64,000 nucleotides of DNA from Azoarcus sp. (GCA_020725025.1 DYFV01000010.1:1-64000), one strand, 5' to 3'. Shown: positions 43,352-52,620, numbered from the stretch's first letter. Translations and numbers: made by a program. The notes: generated by a model from the letters alone, not told the origin.

Positions 43352-44275
43352 ATGACCGCCCTTCGCATTGCGCCCATGAATAGCACGATCGTTCGGTCCG
43401 TGATCGTGCCTGTCGTCGTCCGCGGCTATTTCCGCACGGTCTCCCGCCTGCTGCCGGGTCTCGCCGTGCGCCACGCCGAGCGCCTCTTCACGCGGCCGCC
43501 GCGCCGGGTGCCGCGCCGTGCGCCGCCGGTTCCGGCCCGGCGCGAGCAGGTGACGGCGGCGCACCACGAGTTGGCGGTGTGGCAGGCCGGTCCCCCGCAG
43601 GCGCCTGCGGTGCTGCTGGTCCACGGCTGGGGTGGCCGCGCGGTACAGATGGGCGGCTTCGTCGAGCCGCTGCTCGCGCGCGGATTCCGGGTGGTGTGGT
43701 TCGACCTGCCCGGACACGGCGAGAGCGGCAGCGGACCGGTGGCCCTGCCCGACCTGGTGCGCGCGCTCGACGGTGTCGCGGCGACCCACGGCCCCTTCGC
43801 CGCCGCCGTCGGCCATTCGCTGGGCGCCGCGGCGCTGGTGCTCGCACTGCGCCGCGGCTTCGGGCTCGGCCGCGTGGTGCTCCTCAGCCCGCCCGCCTCC
43901 ATGGGCGAGCACGCACGCAACTTCGCGCGCCTGCTGGGCATCACGCCGCGGGTGCGCGAGGCCATGCGGCGCCGGCTCGAGGCGCGCTACGGCTGGCGTT
44001 TCGCCGACATCGACCGCACCGAGGAGCTGGCTGCGGTGGGCGTCCCCGCCCTGTTCGTGCACGACGAGAGCGACGCCGTTGTCCCCTTCGACCATTCCCT
44101 GCGCCTGGCGGCGGCCCTGCCCGCGGCGCGCACGCTGCGCACCTGGGGCCTGGGCCATTTCCGCATCCTGGGCGACCCCGGCGTCGTCCGCGCCGTGGCG
44201 GACTTCGTGAGCGGCCGCGAAGCCGAGGTGCCGGCGGAGCTGCCGGCACTGCCGGTGCCGGCGCCGCTCTACTGA
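43352..44275 (+). CDS. Alpha/beta hydrolase
   Basis: A 307-residue hydrolase with the full triad: nucleophile Ser in GHSLGAAAL, Asp in HDESDAVVPF and His in GLGHFRIL. The oxyanion strand is VHGWGGRAVQMGGF. The first 65 residues are basic and include a helix (TIVRSVIVPVVVRGYF), which may bind the membrane. It is likely an esterase or lipase controlled by the TetR protein upstream. GAGGAG precedes the ATG; a second ATG at 43376 is possible. Confidence 0.88.
   Translation: MTALRIAPMNSTIVRSVIVPVVVRGYFRTVSRLLPGLAVRHAERLFTRPPRRVPRRAPPVPARREQVTAAHHELAVWQAGPPQAPAVLLVHGWGGRAVQMGGFVEPLLARGFRVVWFDLPGHGESGSGPVALPDLVRALDGVAATHGPFAAAVGHSLGAAALVLALRRGFGLGRVVLLSPPASMGEHARNFARLLGITPRVREAMRRRLEARYGWRFADIDRTEELAAVGVPALFVHDESDAVVPFDHSLRLAAALPAARTLRTWGLGHFRILGDPGVVRAVADFVSGREAEVPAELPALPVPAPLY
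43383..43409. repeat. Inverted repeat sharing an 11-mer with the TetR promoter
   Basis: GCACGATC (43383-43390) and GATCGTGC (43402-43409) form a perfect 8-bp inverted repeat with an 11-nt spacer, inside the start of the hydrolase gene. It contains ACGATCGTTCG (43385-43395), the same 11 bases found in the TetR promoter spacer (42714-42724). It could be a second operator or chance. Confidence 0.4.
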
Positions 44276-44328
44276 GCCGTCGCGGGCCGCCGTTCTTCGC
44301 GGCTGCCGCGACCCCGTCTCGGCCCTGG

Positions 44329-45723
44329 CTACCGCGGCGGCTTGTAGACCCAGATGTGCCCGTTCCTGGAATCCTGCAGGCCGATGAAGACGTCGAAGCC
44401 CGGGATGTACTCCCACCGGCCGAGCAGCCCGGTGCCGACCAGGCCGCTCGGGACGGAGGAGGTGGCCGGGCGGTGGCGGGTCATCTGCCAGCCCGTGGTC
44501 GACAGCGGCGAGGGTGCCTTGAGGCTCCAGACGGTGCCGCCGCCGCACCAGATCATGAAGCGCCGCCCGTTCGGATCGTGGTCCATGGCACAGTGGCGTA
44601 TCTGGCGGCCGACCGATTCCAGCCAGGAGGTGAAGCTGGCGACCGAGCCGGTGACCGACACGCGCTGCTCACGGTTGTTCGTGCCGGCGGTGGCGAGATT
44701 CCAGAAGAAGAAGGGACTGGTGTTGGAGCCTGTCTTGACGACCGCCCGGGCGACGGGGTCGAGCGCGCAGGTCGTCTGTGCCGACGGGCTCGACCAGTAG
44801 ATTCCGACCTTGGTGATGCGGTCCGTCCCCGGTCGCGTCAGGTCGCCCACCTCGTAGCGGAAGAGATCCATTGCCGTTCCGCCGCTCGAGCGACGGGCGG
44901 CCACGTACACCACGTCCTTGGTGTCCGATTCGTAGCTGTAGGCGGTGCACCCGGACACGTGCGAGCGCGGTTGCGACTGGCCGCTGAGGTTCTTGGGAAT
45001 GTCCCGGTTCTGCCACAGCCGCGCGCCCACGATGTCGGGATAGGACGCCACCCGCTTCACGTGCGATCCGGTGGTGCCGCCCACCTTGGCCGAGTGGGCC
45101 CGGGAGAGGTCGGCGAAATACGGGCCGGTACGCCGGAACTTGGTCGAGTCGCTCTCGCTGCGCCGCACGTAGGCGCCGCCGGTGTTGTAGATGGCGCCGC
45201 CGAAGTTGAGATAGCGGTCGAAGAGCGGCAGGAACACCGCGTTGTCGTAGGTGTGGGCCGAGGTGGGCGCGGCGTTCACGCCGTCCACCGCGGTATAGAC
45301 GTTCGAGCCGAGATACTTGATCTCGCTCGGCAGCGCCACGCGCTCCCAGCGCAGGGTCCGCGAGCGCCAGCGATAGACGTCGTTGCCGGAGTAGTTGGCA
45401 TGGCCGCCGCCGTACAGGATGAGGTCGCCGCGGTTGCTGTCCCAGGCGAAGCTGCTCCACGCCGCGATGATCTTGCTCGGCGTGGGGTTGCCCGACTTGT
45501 TGAGCGGCCGCAGGCTGGAGGGCGTCCACACGTCCGAGAAGCTGTTGCTGTTCACCCGCTGCCACGAGCCCGCGGGCATGCTGCGGACGATGTCGAGAAG
45601 CGGTCCTTCGGCATAGGGCACCTGCGCGGCCGCCGGGGCCGCCAGCGTGAGGCCGGAGATCGCTGCGAGAAGATGGGAAAGGCATGTGCGCCGGCACAGC
45701 CGGCGTCGGGGTCTGATACGCAT
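44329..45723 (-). CDS. Secreted Kelch-like beta-propeller protein
   Basis: A 464-residue exported protein (signal peptide to about residue 34, PAAAQ). Repeated beta-propeller blades include DLILYGGGHANYSGNDVYRW, YLNFGGAIYN, FMIWCGGGTVW and a final HIWVYKPP. The four mature Cys (in SGCTAY, TTCALD, RHCAMD and IWCGGG) could form two disulfides. No catalytic motif is recognised. It lies just after the type II secretion operon with its own promoter-like element and AGGAGA ribosome site, so it may be a substrate of that system. Galactose-oxidase-like activity cannot be claimed. Confidence 0.8.
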   Translation of the reverse strand: MRIRPRRRLCRRTCLSHLLAAISGLTLAAPAAAQVPYAEGPLLDIVRSMPAGSWQRVNSNSFSDVWTPSSLRPLNKSGNPTPSKIIAAWSSFAWDSNRGDLILYGGGHANYSGNDVYRWRSRTLRWERVALPSEIKYLGSNVYTAVDGVNAAPTSAHTYDNAVFLPLFDRYLNFGGAIYNTGGAYVRRSESDSTKFRRTGPYFADLSRAHSAKVGGTTGSHVKRVASYPDIVGARLWQNRDIPKNLSGQSQPRSHVSGCTAYSYESDTKDVVYVAARRSSGGTAMDLFRYEVGDLTRPGTDRITKVGIYWSSPSAQTTCALDPVARAVVKTGSNTSPFFFWNLATAGTNNREQRVSVTGSVASFTSWLESVGRQIRHCAMDHDPNGRRFMIWCGGGTVWSLKAPSPLSTTGWQMTRHRPATSSVPSGLVGTGLLGRWEYIPGFDVFIGLQDSRNGHIWVYKPPR

Positions 45724-45863
45724 CGGGGTCTCTCCTGGTGCGAGCCGTACTCGTCGAACACCCGCGAAACCGCGGGTACTCGCGCCTGCCGGGCGTGCGC
45801 GGGGCCTGATTCTCGCCCTCGCGCGCAGGTCGCCAGACCCCGATGACGCCGCCCGTAAATCTG

Positions 45864-45891
45864 AATATAGACAAGGTTCCGCCTGTGTCAG
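45864..45891 (-). promoter_or_regulatory. Promoter-like element for the beta-propeller gene
   Basis: On the minus strand CTGACA (45891-45886), a 16-bp spacer and TATATT (45869-45864). It overlaps the stop codon of the last gsp gene and lies about 140 bp upstream of the propeller start, so that gene can be expressed apart from the operon. A 7-bp hairpin (45760-45777) lies in the leader. Confidence 0.5.
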
Positions 45892-46553
45892 CGGGCGTTT
45901 TCGAGGCGCCGCTGCATCGCCTCGCGCTGGGCGCGCCGCTCGGCGACGCGCTGCTCGAAGGACTTGCTCGTGATCGGATCCTCGGCCGTCGCTTCGCCCG
46001 CCGCCGGTGCCGTGTGGGTGGGCGCCGTACCGGCCGGCGGCCGGGCGCCGGCGCGGGACTTCCGGCCCGGCGTGTCCGCCGGCCGAGGCGCGCGCTCCAG
46101 GACGAGTTCGACCGGCTCGCCCGTCTCGTCGACGAGGCGGACACCGTCCTCGCCCAGCGCGTCGAGGGTCCACGGGCCGACCCGATCGCCCGGGCGCACA
46201 CGGCGCACCTCGCCGTCCAGTCTCAAGATGGCGCTGCCGCCCGCCGCGCCGCGGGCGAGTCCGAGCAGGGTCGGCGTGGCGAGCGCCTCGGCGGGTTCCG
46301 CGGCGACCGCTTCCGGGGCGTTCCCGCCCCGGGCCGGACGGCGTCCCGGCTCGAACAGCGGGCGCTCGGTCATGGCGGACAGCGCCTCGCGCGGTATCTG
46401 CGGCGCGGCGGGATCGCCCGGGGCGAGGCTTTCCGGATCCGGCGGCCGCCCGGGAGGCGGCTCCCAGGCCGGGGACGTCGCGAACCAGGCGACCGCGAGC
46501 GCGGCAGCGAGGAGGGCATCGGCAAGGAGCAGCAGGCGCAGCGGGCGGGACAT
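45888..46553 (-). CDS. gspC: GspC/GspN-like type II secretion protein
   Basis: A 221-residue bitopic inner-membrane protein. One helix lies at 7-26, then a Pro-rich linker, then the short beta homology region (LLGLARGAAGGSAILRLDG, VRPGDRVGPWTLDAL, GVRLV) that in GspC touches the secretin GspD. There is no PDZ domain. RPLFEPGRRP resembles segments in the GspN-type proteins of Xanthomonas, so the name is uncertain. A charged Gln/Arg-rich tail ends the protein. It is the last gene of the operon. Confidence 0.7.
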   Translation of the reverse strand: MSRPLRLLLLADALLAAALAVAWFATSPAWEPPPGRPPDPESLAPGDPAAPQIPREALSAMTERPLFEPGRRPARGGNAPEAVAAEPAEALATPTLLGLARGAAGGSAILRLDGEVRRVRPGDRVGPWTLDALGEDGVRLVDETGEPVELVLERAPRPADTPGRKSRAGARPPAGTAPTHTAPAAGEATAEDPITSKSFEQRVAERRAQREAMQRRLENAR

Positions 46554-46563
46554 GGAGCTTTCC

Positions 46564-47469
46564 TCAGAACGCCTCGGCGGTCCCGACCACCGGCTCGATC
46601 CGCAGGGTGCGCCACGGCAGCCGCGGGTGACCGCGCAGGGCGACCCAGTGCGCCCGCAGCAGGTAGCCGCCGTCGCGGGCGGGGACGAAGGCCTCGATCC
46701 GGTAGGTGCTGCTGCGGGCGCCGGGGGCGAGGTGGGCCTGAGCGAGGCCGGTCGTGTCCGCGAGCGCGCCGTCGCGGTCGCGTGCCGCGGCGACGCGCTG
46801 CGCCAGCGCGCGGTCCCCGCCGGCCAGCACGGCCAGGACCTCCGGGCTGGCGGTGAGCGGATCGACGCGGCCGCCGGGCGGGCCATGTACGCTCACCAGG
46901 GGTCGTATCGCCTCCAGGATGTCCAGGTCGAAGCCGGGCAGCTGGAGCAGGTCCTCGGGCACGGCGAACCCGGTGCGGCGGCGAAGCGGCGGACCGTCGC
47001 CGGTCGCCGCCCGCCCGTCCGGCTCGAAGGCATCCGGCGTGCGCCAGGCGACGATGCCGCGCGCGAGCGCCACCGCCTCGGGCGGATCGACGCCCCCCCC
47101 GTGCACCAGCAGCTCGCGAAGAAGGAGCTCGGGTGCGGCGTTGAGATTGACAAAGCCCGTCGCGGGCAGGATGCGGAAGGGCACGCGCCGCCCATCCAGG
47201 GCGTACTCGCCCGTCGCGATGGTGCGGCCGGCGTCGTCGCCCGCATCGAGGAGCTCCAGCGCGGCGAGCCGCACCACCGCGTCGCCTAGCGCGGCCGCAC
47301 GCGCCTGCTCGGCGTGGCGCAGCGACAGCCGCAGGTCGGCGCGCTGCGCGGTGGCGAGGCTCGCCGCGGCCAGCGCCAGCGCGCTTACCATCCACAGCAC
47401 CGTCACCAGCGTCACGCCGCGCTGGCGGGCCTCAGGCGGGCGGTTCGTCGGTGAGCGCCTCGGAGTCAT
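46564..47469 (-). CDS. gspK: Type II secretion minor pseudopilin GspK
   Basis: A 301-residue pseudopilin. A short basic leader ends in RQRG, cut before VTLVTVLWMVSALALAAASL, the hydrophobic helix. It lacks Glu5 of other pilins, as expected for GspK. The alpha domain includes FVNLNAAPELLLREL and a helix-hairpin-like LLQLPGFDLDILEAIRPLV. GspK caps the pseudopilus tip with GspI and GspJ, whose genes lie just upstream. It overlaps gspJ by 38 bp. Confidence 0.88.
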   Translation of the reverse strand: MTPRRSPTNRPPEARQRGVTLVTVLWMVSALALAAASLATAQRADLRLSLRHAEQARAAALGDAVVRLAALELLDAGDDAGRTIATGEYALDGRRVPFRILPATGFVNLNAAPELLLRELLVHGGGVDPPEAVALARGIVAWRTPDAFEPDGRAATGDGPPLRRRTGFAVPEDLLQLPGFDLDILEAIRPLVSVHGPPGGRVDPLTASPEVLAVLAGGDRALAQRVAAARDRDGALADTTGLAQAHLAPGARSSTYRIEAFVPARDGGYLLRAHWVALRGHPRLPWRTLRIEPVVGTAEAF

Positions 47470-48103
47470 CGGCTTCGGCCGGCAGGGGAATGACCGGGAC
47501 GACCAGCGGGGGCCACGCCCGGCCTTCGACGGTGATGGAAAAGCGCACCGCCTCGGGCAACTGGTCGGTATGCGGCCAGGCGTCGAGCCACTCGGGGTGG
47601 CGGTTCCAGGCGTCGTGGGAGGGGGCCTTGTAGGCGACGGCGAAGCGGTCCACCGCCCGGAGCACCGGGTGCGCGGCCGCTTCGCCCCAGCGGACGCGGG
47701 TGCCGGGCGCGGTGTAGGGGCGGTAGCGCAGCACCAGCACGGGTTGCGCGCCCCGCCTCTCGACGGCGAGCCGCAGGTGATGGAGCCCGCCCGTGCCGTG
47801 CCGCCCGGGCAGCGTGCCGATCCAGGCGGAGGCTTCGCGCCCGCCCTGGAAGCCGGCCGCACGCCACGCCTCGCCCTCGAAGCGCGCCGAGTCGGCGACC
47901 CCGCCCAGGGCGGTGCGCAGGAAGGCCGGCACCAGGCGCAGCGTCTCGGCGCGCTCGAGCCCGGCCTCGACGCTCGTGGCGGCCTTGCCGATGCCGAAGA
48001 GCGCGCTCCCCAGGGTGAGCATCACCAGCGCCGTGAGCACGGTCGCGATCAGCACCTCCACCAGGGTGAAGCCGCGCGGCGGGCGATGCGGATTCCGTCT
48101 CAC
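47432..48103 (-). CDS. gspJ: Type II secretion minor pseudopilin GspJ
   Basis: A 223-residue pseudopilin with prepilin site PPRG/FTLVEVLIATVLTALVML, including Glu5. Its length and beta-rich body fit GspJ. The start is GTG overlapping the gspI stop (GTGA). It would form the tip complex with GspI and GspK. Cleavage needs a prepilin peptidase that is not encoded in this window. Confidence 0.88.
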   Translation of the reverse strand: MRRNPHRPPRGFTLVEVLIATVLTALVMLTLGSALFGIGKAATSVEAGLERAETLRLVPAFLRTALGGVADSARFEGEAWRAAGFQGGREASAWIGTLPGRHGTGGLHHLRLAVERRGAQPVLVLRYRPYTAPGTRVRWGEAAAHPVLRAVDRFAVAYKAPSHDAWNRHPEWLDAWPHTDQLPEAVRFSITVEGRAWPPLVVPVIPLPAEADDSEALTDEPPA

Positions 48104-48510
48104 TGCGGCTCCTCGATCGGGACCGGCTGCTCGAGCTTGAGGGTGACGAGGTGGAGCGTTCGCTCGGCCCTGCCCGCCCGCCAGCGCACCCACACCTCGG
48201 TGCGGTAGAGCGGCCAGTCCTCGGGGCGGGCGGCGTCGCGCTCGACCGGGGCCGCGGCCAGCCGCCAGGCGAAGGTGGCGGCACCCGAGCGCGAGCTGCC
48301 GCGCTCGTCGACGCCCCCGCGGGGGACGGTCTCGTGCACCGCCAGCAGCGACTCCGCGAGCACCACCGCGTGGGCGCGGCGCCCGGACTCGTCCACGCTG
48401 CGCACCACCCCTGCCACCGCCTGGTAGAGCGCCGCGAGGGACAGGGACATCGCGGCGAGCGCGACGAGCACCTCCAGGAGCGAGAAGCCCGCCGATCCCG
48501 CACGTCTCAT
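48100..48510 (-). CDS. gspI: Type II secretion minor pseudopilin GspI
   Basis: A 136-residue pseudopilin with leader MRRAGSAG, cut before FSLLEVLVALAAMSLSLAAL (Glu5 present). Short length and the following beta domain (FAWRLAAAPVE, VWVRWRAGRAERTLHLVTLKL) fit GspI. It overlaps gspD by 4 bp and gspJ by 4 bp, so the tip proteins are made in step. Confidence 0.88.
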   Translation of the reverse strand: MRRAGSAGFSLLEVLVALAAMSLSLAALYQAVAGVVRSVDESGRRAHAVVLAESLLAVHETVPRGGVDERGSSRSGAATFAWRLAAAPVERDAARPEDWPLYRTEVWVRWRAGRAERTLHLVTLKLEQPVPIEEPQ

Positions 48511-50891
48511 CGCACCGGCTCCGATCGCCCGGCGTCCCCGCCGGGAGGCGGCGCGCCCCGCGGCACCGGCGCCTGGCGAGGCGCCTCCTCGTAGCGCTCC
48601 CAGCCGGGCAGCACCCGGAGGCCCTGCATGCGGCGGCGCAGCTCGGCGCCGGCGTCGCGCACGTCCTGGTCGCTGCGCACCACCCGCGGGGTGATCATGA
48701 CCAGCAGCTCGGTGCGCAGCGTCGAGTCGCTGCGCACGCCGAAGAGCGGCCCGAGGAGGGGGATGTCGTGGAGCAGCGGCACGCCCTGCTTCTCGCGGCT
48801 GTTGTTGTCGCGCATCAGCCCGCCCAGCACCAGCGTCTCGCCCGAGCGCACCGCCACGCGGCTGGAGACCTCGCGCTGCAGGAAGCTGCGCTGGCCGGTG
48901 GCGCTGTCGACCGGTCCCACGTCGGTGACCGCCTGGCGGATCACCATGGACACCATCCCGCCGGCGTTGGCCGACGGCGTCACCGAGAGGATCACGCCGG
49001 TGTCCTTGTACTGGATCGACGAGATCGTCGTGCCGCCCTCGGTCACGGTCGTCGAGGCGAGGATGGGCTGCTGGTCGCCGACGTGGATCGCCGCGGTGTG
49101 GTTGTCGAGCACCATCACGCTCGGGCTGGAGACCACGTTCAGGAGCGACTTCTCCGCCAGCGCGTTGAGCACGGCGCGCACCCGGCCGAGGGGATTGATG
49201 ATCGAGTAGGAGAAGCCGGGCGTGGTCGGGCCGATGGTGGCGGTGGCGCGGTCGGTGAGCAGCGCGCTGCCGGTCCAGCCGTCGCCCAGGCCGTTTTCCA
49301 GGAACCACTGCAGGCCGAAGCGCGTTTCGTCGGTGAGGGTGACCTCGAGGATGCTGGCCTCGATCAGCACCTGGGTGGGCACCACGTCGAGCCGCCGCAG
49401 CGCGTCCTGGATCTTGCGGTACTCGGCGCGCGGCGCGTGGATGAGCAGCGCGTTGTTGAGCTCGTCCGCCACCACCCGCACGTCGCGGGGCAGCGTCGCC
49501 TGGGTGACGCCCGTGCCCGGGCGTCCGTCGCCGCCGGCCGCGGCGAGTGCCTGGGAGACCGGCCCGCCGCGGGTCCCTCCCAATCCGCCGGTGAGTCCGC
49601 CCGTCAGCCCGCCTGCAAGGCCTCCGCCCAGCAGACTTCCGGTCTGGAGGCCGGGCGCGACGCCGTAGTCGGTCGGCTCGGCAAGGCCCTCCTGCGTGCC
49701 GCCGAAGATGGCGTTGAGGAGCGTCGCCAGGTGGGCCGCCTTGCCGTTCTTCACCGGGTACACGTGCAGCTGGGGCTCGCTGCCGCCCTCGTGGGGCCTG
49801 TCGAAGCGCTCCACCCATTCGCGCACCGTCCGGAGCAGGTGCGCGCGCGGCGTCACCACCAGGACGGCGTTCATGCGCTCGATGGGGAGGACGCGGACCG
49901 CCGAGCCGAAAGGTCCGAGCGTGGTGGGCTCGGCGTCCGCCTCCGCGCGGTCGGCGGCCCCGGCACGGGGCGCGGGCCTGGCTGCCGGCCGGGTGACGGA
50001 CCTCGCGGTCGTGCCCGGGGCTGCCGGCGGCGCGGGCGGGGGGCTCGCGCCCGCGCCGGTGAGCAGGCGCAGCGTCGCCACCATCTCCTGTGCCGAGAGG
50101 TATTCCAGCGGGAAGAGCCCCACCGACATCCCCTTCAGCATGTCCACGTCGAAGATGGCGATGAACTCCAGCCAGCTGTCGAGCTGGCGCCGCGGTCCGG
50201 CGAGCACCAGAAGGTTGCGCAGGGTGTCGATGCGAACGAAGGTGTCCGCATTGGCCACCGGCTTCAGGATCTCCGCCATCTCCGCGGCGCCCACGAACTG
50301 CAGGGGGACGATCACGATCCCGTAGCCGGAGGGCAGCGAGCCCACGTGGTGGGGGGCGCTGCCCAGGCCCTTGAGCGCCTCGGGCTTGCCTACATGGTAG
50401 TGGCCCCGGGTGTCGCGCACGAGCAGGATGCCGTTGGCCTGGAGCACCGATTCCAGGAGCGAAAGGAGCTGGTCCGGCGGCAGCGGCGCCTGGGTGTGCA
50501 GGGTCACCTGGCCCTCCAGCGGCTGGTGGACGGTGTAGCCGATGTCCAGCAGATCGCCGAGCACCGCATGCACCACCTCCGTGACCGGCGCCTGCTCGAA
50601 GCGCAGAGAGACGGCCCCGCCTTTGGATACCGTGACGGGCGGCCGAGGCAGGAGCCGTACCTGGCGGTCGGTACCGAGGAGCATGGTCGGCGGCTCGCGC
50701 CGCGGCGGTCCGGCGTCGCCGTCCGTGCCGGCGGACGGGGCCGGGGCGGGGGCGACCGCGGCGGCGCGACCGTCCGGCGGCAGCATCGCACCGGAAGGCG
50801 GGGGCTCCCGAAGTCCGGCGCAGCCCGCGAGCAGGAGCGCCACCGCGAGACAGGCGGCGGGGCGGGGCAGGAGGCGAGTGCGGCGGGTCAC
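48507..50891 (-). CDS. gspD: Type II secretion secretin GspD
   Basis: A 794-residue outer-membrane secretin starting at GTG. It has a lipoprotein signal with LLAGC (Cys24), so it may not need a separate pilotin. N0 and N1-N3 domains follow (FEQAPVTEVVHAVLGDLL; IVPLQFVGAAEMAEIL). A glycine-rich GGL repeat lies inside the N3 region near residue 430. The C-terminal gate has VPLLHDIPLLGPLFG and LLVMITPRVV. An Ala/Pro-rich stretch near 300 is another insert. It forms the channel through which folded proteins leave the cell. Confidence 0.95.
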   Translation of the reverse strand: MTRRTRLLPRPAACLAVALLLAGCAGLREPPPSGAMLPPDGRAAAVAPAPAPSAGTDGDAGPPRREPPTMLLGTDRQVRLLPRPPVTVSKGGAVSLRFEQAPVTEVVHAVLGDLLDIGYTVHQPLEGQVTLHTQAPLPPDQLLSLLESVLQANGILLVRDTRGHYHVGKPEALKGLGSAPHHVGSLPSGYGIVIVPLQFVGAAEMAEILKPVANADTFVRIDTLRNLLVLAGPRRQLDSWLEFIAIFDVDMLKGMSVGLFPLEYLSAQEMVATLRLLTGAGASPPPAPPAAPGTTARSVTRPAARPAPRAGAADRAEADAEPTTLGPFGSAVRVLPIERMNAVLVVTPRAHLLRTVREWVERFDRPHEGGSEPQLHVYPVKNGKAAHLATLLNAIFGGTQEGLAEPTDYGVAPGLQTGSLLGGGLAGGLTGGLTGGLGGTRGGPVSQALAAAGGDGRPGTGVTQATLPRDVRVVADELNNALLIHAPRAEYRKIQDALRRLDVVPTQVLIEASILEVTLTDETRFGLQWFLENGLGDGWTGSALLTDRATATIGPTTPGFSYSIINPLGRVRAVLNALAEKSLLNVVSSPSVMVLDNHTAAIHVGDQQPILASTTVTEGGTTISSIQYKDTGVILSVTPSANAGGMVSMVIRQAVTDVGPVDSATGQRSFLQREVSSRVAVRSGETLVLGGLMRDNNSREKQGVPLLHDIPLLGPLFGVRSDSTLRTELLVMITPRVVRSDQDVRDAGAELRRRMQGLRVLPGWERYEEAPRQAPVPRGAPPPGGDAGRSEPVR

Positions 50892-51448
50892 GGCTGGCGC
50901 TGCAGGACGCTGAGGTTCATCTGGGCAGCGAGGAGCCGGTCGACGGCGCCGGGCTCGGGCTGCGTCGCGATCGCCGGCTGGACCACCAGGCGATCCACCT
51001 GAATGGACGGCGAGGCCTCGCGCAGGCCGAGCAGCATGTCGCGCAGGCCCTCGAGGGAGCCCTCCACCGTCATCGCCATCGGAATGCGGGTGAAGTGCTT
51101 CCCGCTCTTCAAGGGCAGGATCTGGCTGCCGGTCACGACCAGCCCTGCCCCCTCTGCAATGCGGCGGGCGCGCTGCTGCAGGTCGGTGCCGAGGCGGTCG
51201 GCGGCGAGCTCGGCCGGGTGCGCGTGGCGCGCAAGCGCATCGTCCAGCTCGGCGAGCGCGACCTCGAGCCGGGGCGCGACCGCCTCGAGCCCCGCCAGCC
51301 GCGCGTAGCGGGCCTCGGCCGCGGCGAGCGGCGCGCGGGCGTTCTCGAGCGCGCGCCCGAGCGCCAAGCCCGTCGCGAGGATGCCCGCGACCACGAGCGA
51401 CGCGACGCCGGCCACCACGAGGCGCGCTTCGCTGCCCGCCCGGCTCAA
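50888..51448 (-). CDS. gspM: Type II secretion protein GspM (subtype b)
   Basis: A 186-residue bitopic protein starting at TTG that overlaps the gspL stop (TTGA). One helix lies at 10-31, a coiled segment at 35-75, then a ferredoxin-like domain with ARRIAEGAGLVVTGSQILPL and LEGLRDMLLGLREASPSIQVDRL. This matches the T2SSM_b family rather than classical GspM. It would pair with GspL at the inner membrane platform. Confidence 0.83.
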   Translation of the reverse strand: MSRAGSEARLVVAGVASLVVAGILATGLALGRALENARAPLAAAEARYARLAGLEAVAPRLEVALAELDDALARHAHPAELAADRLGTDLQQRARRIAEGAGLVVTGSQILPLKSGKHFTRIPMAMTVEGSLEGLRDMLLGLREASPSIQVDRLVVQPAIATQPEPGAVDRLLAAQMNLSVLQRQP

Positions 51449-52449
51449 CGGGATCCCTCCGGCGGCGCGAGCACGAACTCGAGCGCAAAGCTGTCGGTGT
51501 CGGCGCCCGGGTCTCGGGAGATGGGCGCGGGGGCCCGCATCTCGCGGAACTCGGCCGGCCGTGCGCCCAGCTTGTCCATGAGCCGCGCGGCGTCGGACGC
51601 CTGGCCGGCCATGCGCACCTGGCGGCCGTCGAGCTCGAGGCGGGTGAGCCAGGCGTCGTCGGGCAGGGCGACGCTCAGGGTCTCGAAGAGCCGCAGCGGG
51701 TCGGCCCGTGCCGCGAGCTCGGTGCGCAGCGCGCGGGCGCGTTCACCGCGGCGCAGCAGTGCGTCGTGGACGGCCACGAGCTCGGCGACCTCGGCTTCCA
51801 GGCGGGCGAGGCGCTGCTCGGCCTGGAGCAGGGGCGTGGCCGCGAGGGCCAGCACCAGCAGCGCGGCGATCGCCGCGGCGCCGGCGATGCGCGTCCGCTC
51901 GCGGGCGAGCCGCCCGAGGCGTGCCGGCTCGCCGTAGCCGCCGAGCACCACGGGCGCCTCGGCATCCGCCCAGACTTCCGGCTCGGCGCCGCCGAGCCGA
52001 TGGCCCTCCTGAGCGAGCCGGTCGGCCACATGGGCGCGCGAGGCGAGCGCCAGGCGCACGGCGAGGCGCCCGTCCGCGATCCGGCTGCGCCAGCCCCAAA
52101 CGGTGTCCTCGGGGGCGAAGGGGCTCGCTGTCGCAAGGTCGAGGGCGAGCGCCTCGCGCAGCTCCCCGGCAGTGAGCCGGGGGAGTGAAAGCTCGCGTAC
52201 GAGCACCAGATCGTCGGGGAGCACCACCGCCACGGCCCGGGGCGTCGCGCCCTCGGGCGCCGGCACCGCGTCCGGTCCCAGGCGCACGGTTTCGCTGCCG
52301 TCGGGCAGCACCACGCGCACCGGCTCCGCGGGCGACGTCCAGGCGAAAGCCGGCCATTGCCGCGCCTCCTCCCAGCCCAGGCGCCAGGCCCGCACGAGCG
52401 TCCGCAAACCGGCATCGATGCCCGACCGGCCGCCCGCCTCATGGACCAT
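51445..52449 (-). CDS. gspL: Type II secretion protein GspL (PilM/PilN-like)
   Basis: A 334-residue protein. An actin-like cytoplasmic part (VVLPDDLVLVRELSLPRL, ALALDLATASPFAPEDTVWGW) is followed by a membrane helix near 190-208 and a periplasmic coiled/ferredoxin-like domain (LPDDAWLTRLELDGRQVRMAGQ). It links the ATPase GspE to the membrane platform. Start 52449 has GGAG at suitable distance. An upstream ATG at 52530 would add 27 residues with poor family fit. The 171-bp gap to gspH is the largest in the operon. Confidence 0.83.
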   Translation of the reverse strand: MVHEAGGRSGIDAGLRTLVRAWRLGWEEARQWPAFAWTSPAEPVRVVLPDGSETVRLGPDAVPAPEGATPRAVAVVLPDDLVLVRELSLPRLTAGELREALALDLATASPFAPEDTVWGWRSRIADGRLAVRLALASRAHVADRLAQEGHRLGGAEPEVWADAEAPVVLGGYGEPARLGRLARERTRIAGAAAIAALLVLALAATPLLQAEQRLARLEAEVAELVAVHDALLRRGERARALRTELAARADPLRLFETLSVALPDDAWLTRLELDGRQVRMAGQASDAARLMDKLGARPAEFREMRAPAPISRDPGADTDSFALEFVLAPPEGSR

Positions 52450-52620
52450 CGGGGTGGTCTCCAGGGGGAACGTGCTGCCTTGCTTCGCGGCTGGAGGCGT
52501 CCATCGCGATCCCCCTTGCACCAACGTCATAAGCGATCGGCACGCCGTTTCCGGCGGGCCAAATTCATCATAGACAGCGGTGTCCGATCCGAAACCCGCG
52601 CCGCCCCGGAACGGGCGTGC

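Noticed and set aside
49561..49631. Short tandem repeats inside gspD
   Set aside because: They encode a Gly-Gly-Leu-rich stretch in the secretin N3 region. This is coding low complexity, not a CRISPR or mobile repeat.
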